Below the pieces are notes generated by a model that was given only the letters and a program-made list of their open reading frames with translations, was not told the DNA's origin and searched no databases. The position numbers were made by a program, and so were the translations under genes. From assembly GCF_009870125.1 (NCBI RefSeq), contig NC_046680.1, positions 7,688,001-7,752,000 on the forward strand: 64,000 bases of DNA, in the 5' to 3' direction. Positions 58,662 through 64,000 of the stretch are shown one piece after another. The first letter of the stretch is position 1. Each line of letters starts with the position of its first letter. This DNA is from Drosophila pseudoobscura. Lineage: Eukaryota > Arthropoda > Insecta > Diptera > Drosophilidae.

Positions 58662-59502
58662 ATGGACAGCAAGCAGCCTCCACCATACAGCGAGCAGAGC
58701 GGATTCACCCCGGCACAGACATATCAACCAGGTGGTCCCACACAGCCGCCGTTGTACCCACCCATGCCACAGCCGCCCCAGCAATCCACGGTGATCATTC
58801 AGACGACGACGACCTCCAATCTGGTGCCGATCGGCAGCGGCCCCACCCGCATTCGCTGCCCCTCCTGCCACGCCGAGGTGCTGACCACCGTGAAGAGCAC
58901 CCCCTCGGGACGAACCCACTGCTGGGCGATGATCCTGTGCCTGTTCATGTAAGTAATGGCCCTGAAATTGGTCTTCCTCACTGGAACAGATTACACATAT
59001 CGTATACATATGTATATGCTGTTCTCGAACAGAAGGTAAATAGTATTGTACATAGCAATCGCACTCTCTTATCGCCACTTGCGAGTGACAGTGAATGTGT
59101 GTGTACGAAAGAGAGTCAACTGTTATGGGTGTACCAAGACTCGAACGGGTTGTTATCGCCAGTGGAAATGGAGTTGAGTCAGATAACAAATTGACGAACA
59201 GCAGTAGAAATAGCCAGACACGTTTATTCCATCGATTGTCTGGACGACTGAACCGAATTAGGGGCTCAAATACACCGACATATGTACTGCAATCACACTA
59301 ATTGGGAGATATACCATTATTATGAAACACTCTCCCCAAAACTCTACCCTTTCAGCTGTTTACTTTACTCACTCTCCGTGTATCTCTTTCTACCCATAGC
59401 TGCTGGCCCTGCGTGTGCCTGCCCTACTGCATGGATTCCTGTCAGAACGCCAACCATTACTGCCCCAACTGCAGCGCATACATCGGCACCTTCGAGAACT
59501 AA
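58662..59502 (+). CDS. LITAF gene 9, classical Pro-rich form
   Basis: Exons 58662-58948 and 59400-59502 give 129 residues. The Pro/Gln-rich N-terminus has PPPYS and PPLYPP, PPxY-like sites that in vertebrate LITAF bind NEDD4 WW domains. The domain is IRCPSCHAEVLTTVKSTPSG, hydrophobic WAMILCLFICWPCVCLPYC, then HYCPNCSAYIGTFEN. It is the closest in the window to canonical LITAF/CDIP1. The donor leaves AT to pair with C (Ile), phase 2 as in the others. The 451-nt intron is long for this cluster. Confidence 0.93.
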
Positions 59503-59837
59503 TGTTCATTTCTATGTACGAGCCCTATCCATTAGCGTCACACTATGTACTATAATCAACTGTAAATATATTTGTATTAGCATCACAAGAAGACACATTA
59601 AACACAAGATTCCAACAGGAAAAGGAAATGCGATAAACTCAACGATTTGCTTACTTAGTCTAAAGCTTCTTGCATATGGTTTATACGTATGACACTTCTG
59701 ATGTGTCTCACTTGCTTATAATCTTTGTTGACCATTACTTTATATCCAAAAGCATTTTCTGGATTAATTTTCTGTACATACATATGTATGCCGCTCGATT
59801 AACCCAATCGATATGGCTCGTTTACGTTTACCCATAC

Positions 59838-59867
59838 CACTAACCATACAGTACTGTATGGTTAGTG
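59838..59867. repeat. Perfect 30-bp palindrome
   Basis: CACTAACCATACAGT is followed without spacer by its exact reverse complement. It lies between LITAF genes 9 and 10, about 110 bp before the gene 10 start. It could extrude a hairpin or bind a dimer. Confidence 0.9.
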
Positions 59868-59979
59868 CCCATACCAATACTAGCACCCATTTTAACCGTC
59901 ATTACCGATTTCTCAGTTGAAGTTATATCGCCGGTTAGTCAGAAGAGATAACAAAGTTTTGATAGTACACCCACCCTAA

Positions 59980-60430
59980 ATGGGTTCCCGGAACGGCTTC
60001 AGTGCATGTCATACCATGAACATGAACACCCCGCAGGTGGTAATAACCGCCGAAACCTTTGAGCCGGTCAGCCAACCAATCACCCTCACACCCGGCACTG
60101 TGGTCGCGACCCAGCAACCTATTTATAATCTCAATCAGATTGGGACAGGAGATAGCTCGCTGAAAGTTGGCTGGAAGCCGATGCAAGTTCGATGTCCCTC
60201 CTGCCAAGGTGAGGTGCAGACCAGCCTGATTACCTCCTCCACAACGACCACCCATCTATGCGCCTTGATCCTGTACATTTGCTGGTGAGTGGATTGGAAT
60301 GTACGGACATTGTAGTGTCGGATAAACAGATAAACTTGATTCTAGCCTCTGGCCTTGCGTCGTCTTGCCCTACTGCTTCAACTACTGCAAGAACGTCCGG
60401 CATTTCTGCCCCAACTGTGGAAACCACATA
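59980..60430 (+). CDS. LITAF gene 10, C-terminus shortened by a frame shift
   Basis: Exons 59980-60284 and 60346-60430 give 129 residues. The N-terminus is Thr/Gln-rich (VVITAETFEPVSQPITLTPG). The domain is VRCPSCQGEVQTS, hydrophobic LCALILYICCLWPCVVLPYC, then HFCPNCGTT and a stop. Sisters continue as HYCPNC-xxYIGT. In this gene the next frame at 60424-60447 would encode NHIGTYSI and a stop, which fits the family, so one base appears to be missing near 60421. All four zinc ligands survive. It may be a real allele, a species change or an assembly error. Met 13 is an alternative start. Confidence 0.8.
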
Positions 60431-60447
60431 GGAACCTATTCGATATA

Positions 60448-60912
60448 ATGATTAGTATTTTTAAATGTATCATTACCAGAAACCGTTAATATATGTAGAC
60501 CATACTTTCAAACCAAATACTCGTTTGAAATTTTCTGAAAGCACCACCGACAATGCAAGACGATCATATATTATACCTTTTCTTCAGGTGGATATAAACA
60601 TATTATATTTTAAGTTGCTGAAAGCTCTGCAAAATGAAATCCAAGCGATATATTAGCACTCACATCTCTGCCGATAGACCTATCGATATCACAAATAGCC
60701 GAACACGACTGCACATTCGTTTCAACTTTCGACTTCATTTTCAGTACGTTTTCAGCTCTTTTCCGCAGGGTTTTGCATTCATGGAGAAGAAGACACTTCG
60801 TTATCGCTAGCACTTTACAGTAAGTGGACAGGTTGCGAGCTTTTACAGTTTTTTCGAGTAATATGCTCTCTGGAAAACACTTCGAGTATACATCCAAGCT
60901 ATCCGAACAGAT
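60448..60912. other. Spacer and promoter of LITAF gene 11
   Basis: 465 bp, AT-rich, with the DRE listed below. No gene is seen. Confidence 0.5.
60681..60688. promoter_or_regulatory. DRE (TATCGATA) upstream of LITAF gene 11
   Basis: A perfect palindromic TATCGATA, the DREF/BEAF site, 225 bp before the gene 11 ATG. It points to a broadly active promoter. I noticed it only at this member. Confidence 0.5.
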
Positions 60913-61393
60913 ATGGCAGATTACAGCAAACTGGGATCACCACCGGCTTACATGGACGAGGCATCGGCTCCACCGCATACTGAAATGAATCAGTATGCAC
61001 CACAATATGATCCACAGGAAATCTATCCGCCGCTGCAGCCACCTGCCCAGGTTCCACCGCCTCAGGTTGCACCTCCTCAGGTGGTCCACCACACCACTAC
61101 TGTTGTAGTTAATAGCAACCAGCGGGGCATGGTCTGCCCCCAGTGCAACGCCCGTATACGAGTGCGCACCGAATTCCATCCCACGGGCAAAACCTATTGC
61201 CTGGCAGCTCTGCTCTGCCTTTTCCTGTAAGTATATATAAGTGTACTGCGATGAGTAATCGTCGATCGCGCTGAATAAATAAATTGTGTTCGTTAGGTGC
61301 TGGCCCTGCGTCTGTGTGCCCTGCTGCTGCAACTGCTGCTACAAGACCAGCCAATTCTGCCCCAACTGCAACGCCTGCCTGGGCTCGTTCTAA
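60913..61393 (+). CDS. LITAF gene 11, classical Pro-rich form
   Basis: Exons 60913-61226 and 61297-61393 give 136 residues. The N-terminus is MADYSKLGSPPAYMDEASAP followed by a Pro/Gln/Val repeat (PPPQVAPPQVV). PPAY is a good PPxY WW-binding site. The domain is MVCPQCNARIRVRTEFHPTG, hydrophobic CLAALLCLFLCWPCVCVPCC, then QFCPNCNACLGSF. It is Cys-rich at the membrane face (CCCNCC). The intron splits Leu, phase 2. Confidence 0.93.
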
Positions 61394-62631
61394 GGCACCC
61401 AGTGAACATTTATTTGCACACAATCGACATGTGTGTGTATCAACATATGTACATACATGCATACTAACATAATCATAAACATACATACATATATACGTAC
61501 ATATGTATATACATAAAGACTTGATCATACAATAACATACTCGACGAAGATGGAAATAAACAGATTCATATTTCTGCTTACAGTAAGCGAAAAAATAAAG
61601 GCTTTGCAAGCGAAACGGATTCCGGGAAATCCCATAAAAGTATTTGCGTTTTCTGTTGTTTTTTACTGGGCAACATTGTTGCTGCAACATGTGGCGTGCT
61701 TCCGGCTTCTACCGATTGTCATTCGTGTTGGCCATGTGCGGGTCCCGGTTTTCCACTTGCGAATTTGAAATCATTTCCATTTTGGCGGCACCTGAATTCG
61801 GATTATTCCGCAAATTTCTTCTTGAGTGATTGATAAGGCACCTATAAGCTTGTGAGTATATACGATACCTTTAGAAGCTGTGTCAATACCTCAACCCGAG
61901 TTCAGTGCTTTCTACAATAGATTAGGTATGGTTTGTCTTGAGGTGTTGCCCCGGCCACAATTCAAAGCATTGTTCCTCGCTCCGCCAGGAGTAACTGAAC
62001 CACGACACGCATAGGCCTGCCTGGTCATGTGAAGAGATTGTGAGGGCGGTAAGCATTGGACGGCTGGACACACCCTTGGCCTAATGATGATACTAACGTC
62101 GGGCCGAGTCTGAATATAAATAGATTTTTTTGTTGACTTTGGGAGGGAGGGCAAACAAAATTGGCAAGGTACTAGTGCCGTCTTGTCCGTGGTGATTGTT
62201 TAGAAAGGGTAGCAATGGAGATGAGGAACACTGAAGAGAATGACGGCATCCAAAGCATACTTTCGAGTTTGCTCCGCCATCTGACATCAGAGGAGATGGA
62301 AGGGTCTCTTGCGGGTCGGTCTCTTGCGGCAAGTGGATGGATGACATCAGAGGAAGTCGACTGGCGCTGAAAAGTTTTCGAGTAAATTTCAACACGAAAT
62401 TAACAGAGATAAGGTCGCGCGCAACTTGTATGCATGTGTCGCTTCTATGCAATTATAATCTCCACCGGGTGCTATAGAGGGTCTCTGTGGAATTCCGAAA
62501 TTAATTCATGTTTCATGTCCAATTCCACTTGCACGCGAACCAGTAGTTGTCCCCACGGGACTCAAGGTCGGTGCAGCAATCGATAATCTGTTGGGTCTGC
62601 CTGCGCTTTTTGCAGCAGTATCATCAGTATC
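61394..62631. other. Spacer between LITAF genes 11 and 12
   Basis: 1.2 kb. It holds CATA/TATG-rich sequence at about 61445-61515 and two copies of GACATCAGAGGA about 60 bp apart near 62283 and 62343. No LITAF remnant or other gene is recognisable. Confidence 0.45.
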
Positions 62632-62927
62632 ATGTCCTCACCCGTCGGTCCAGAGCCCAGCAACCTGATCTGCCCCAGCTGCCACCAGAACGTGACCACG
62701 CGCACCGAGCCAAAGGCCTCGACCAAGACGCACTTGATAGCGCTGATCATGTGCCTGACCTGGTAAGTGGGATCGAACCAAATACCGCAATCCATTAAGC
62801 CCAATTCTCTTCATTCTCTATTAGCCTCTTTCCCTGCGCGTGCTGCCTCTACTGCACGGAATGTGCTCGCAACACGGCACACTTCTGCCCCTCCTGCAAC
62901 GCCTACATTGGATCCTACGAGCGTTGA
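62632..62927 (+). CDS. LITAF gene 12, short form, 77 aa
   Basis: Exons 62632-62762 and 62825-62927 give 77 residues, hardly more than the domain itself. It starts MSSPVGPEPSN, then LICPSCHQNVTTRTEPKAST, hydrophobic LIALIMCLTCLFPCACCLYC, and HFCPSCNAYIGSYER. It has no PPxY-bearing N-terminus, so any WW-domain link is lost while membrane and zinc parts are complete. The split Cys TG|C intron is kept. Confidence 0.92.
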
Positions 62928-63391
62928 CTGGAAGCCAGGCTTTCTCTGGTCTGCTCCCCAGCAGCCATGCCGGAATGCTACGCTACTTTTTCTAAATCTA
63001 CATTGTATATCATTGCCTCGCACAAGCATTTATTCTTACGCAGCATTTTGATGTCAAGCAAAATATTGTAGTGTAAGATTGAGCTTATTTTGTTCCACAG
63101 CGCAACAATAAAATCATCAGTTGATAACGTTTCAAAAATATCACTGGAATATCTAAAATTGAATACTCTCCTAACCTACATTACGATTACGCCCATTCTC
63201 ACCCCATACGTTTATATATGTAAGTACATATGAAACCATTATAGTAAGTTCAGGGCCACGCGTCGCAAATTGGAGTGCCCCGAAATGGGTGGATATTAGT
63301 GGAATGGAGGGTTCTTCGTCATGGCCAGCAGGTGACATGTGGCCGCAGATATAAAGCAAGGCCAGGCCCGCTCCTATTTGAGCACTCAGCC
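62928..63391. other. Spacer and promoter of LITAF gene 13
   Basis: 464 bp. The AATAAA of gene 12 is near 63108. The TATA box of gene 13 is listed below. Confidence 0.55.
63350..63355 (+). promoter_or_regulatory. TATA box of LITAF gene 13
   Basis: GATATAAAGC lies only 42 bp before ATG 63392. With the start site about 30 bp downstream, the leader would be roughly 4-12 nt, unusually short. Confidence 0.5.
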
Positions 63392-63859
63392 ATGGACGTG
63401 GACCTCAAGAGAACAGCCTACCCTTACATGGCGTCACCGGGGCCTGTACTTGTTCCAGGAACGCAGCAAAACCCGGTTTTGGTGATCAATGCCAATGGTA
63501 AGTGAGTGTTGGGGTGATTGTGGAAATGATTCTATTCATCAGATTTCCCCCTGCTACAGGGGAGGCACAGTCCAAGCTGGGACCTGTGGCCCAGATCCTG
63601 TGCTGTCCCCATTGCCGATCCACGATGGAGTCCCGTCTGGAGCCCCGAGTGACGAAGCACACCCATGCCTTTGCCTTTGCTCTCTGTCTGACGGGGTGAG
63701 TCTCGGCCATCGGCAGGGGATGCCGTCATTCCATTCATTCCACCCTCTGCTCTTAGCCTTCTCTGCCTGGTGCCGCTGCCCTACTGTCTGAAGAGCTGCC
63801 AGAGCGTGGACCACTACTGCAGCCACTGCAATCGGTTCCTTGGAAAAGCTTCCAGTTAA
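63392..63859 (+). CDS. LITAF gene 13, three exons
   Basis: Exons 63392-63497, 63560-63695 and 63757-63859 give 114 residues. An extra phase-1 intron splits the N-terminal part (VLVINANG|EAQSK). The domain is ILCCPHCRSTMESRLEPRVT, hydrophobic FAFALCLTGLLCLVPLPYC, then HYCSHCNRFLGKASS. The second intron sits at the shared position but splits Gly rather than Cys. It may be under a TATA promoter, unlike its neighbours, which suggests tissue-restricted expression. It is the last gene before the right edge. Confidence 0.9.
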
Positions 63860-64000
63860 TCTTTGTTTCATAAATATCAAGAAAAACATAAAACTTGGCA
63901 GAGCCAAGTATAAACCCACAAATTTCAGCACTATGATAGCGACGCTATCGCGCCCTCTCTCCCACATACGAACATACATACATACGCAGACATACTATTC

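Overview
This window is insect nuclear DNA, almost certainly from a Drosophila of the subgenus Sophophora. The genes have many short introns (about 50-65 nt) with GT-AG ends, the protein families are fly-like, and the spacers carry typical fly microsatellites. The kinesin heavy chain, csul (Prmt5), cato and CngA proteins are close to what I recall for D. melanogaster. Interspersed-repeat debris near 41.6 kb looks like a type I associate with the obscura group; that placement is weak. Exon ends below were chosen by hand from reading frame, GT-AG signals and family conservation. For every multi-exon gene complete in the window the exon lengths sum to a multiple of three. || Layout. 0-9.9 kb is a dense block. 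It holds the 3' end of a PPIL2-type cyclophilin (+), a two-protein unit (-) encoding a LYR microprotein and a GGQ mitoribosome rescue factor, two tandem EcKL/CHK-like kinases (-), two unrecognised genes (+), a degenerate mitochondrial IDH3-like gene (+) and two small genes (-). 10-12 kb holds the proneural bHLH gene cato (+) after 1.5 kb of spacer. 12.4-19.2 kb is one large gene (-) for a 2,217-residue protein with an N-terminal MADF domain and a long charged repetitive tail, including exact 309-bp tandem units. 20.3-24.7 kb is Khc (+), 25.2-27.3 kb is csul (-), and 27.7-29.9 kb is the CCDC93 orthologue (+). || 29.9-36.3 kb is non-coding. CngA, a cyclic nucleotide-gated channel, follows at 36.3-47.3 kb (+), with two alternative N-terminal starts. 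From 49.5 kb to the right end lies a cluster of 13 LITAF-domain genes: one on plus, seven on minus, then five on plus. A CYP6-type P450 (-) sits inside the minus block. || Most neighbours are independent housekeeping or tissue-specific genes. Three places suggest functional or evolutionary coupling: the LYR/GGQ pair, both for the mitochondrial ribosome and apparently on one mRNA; the duplicated kinases, which look gene-converted; and the LITAF array, whose members keep the paired CxxC zinc ligands and mostly share one intron position while the membrane segment and tails diverge. The strongest candidates for something undescribed are the bicistronic mitoribosome unit, the LITAF array with its zinc-finger fusion and helix-less member, and the 309-bp repeat protein.
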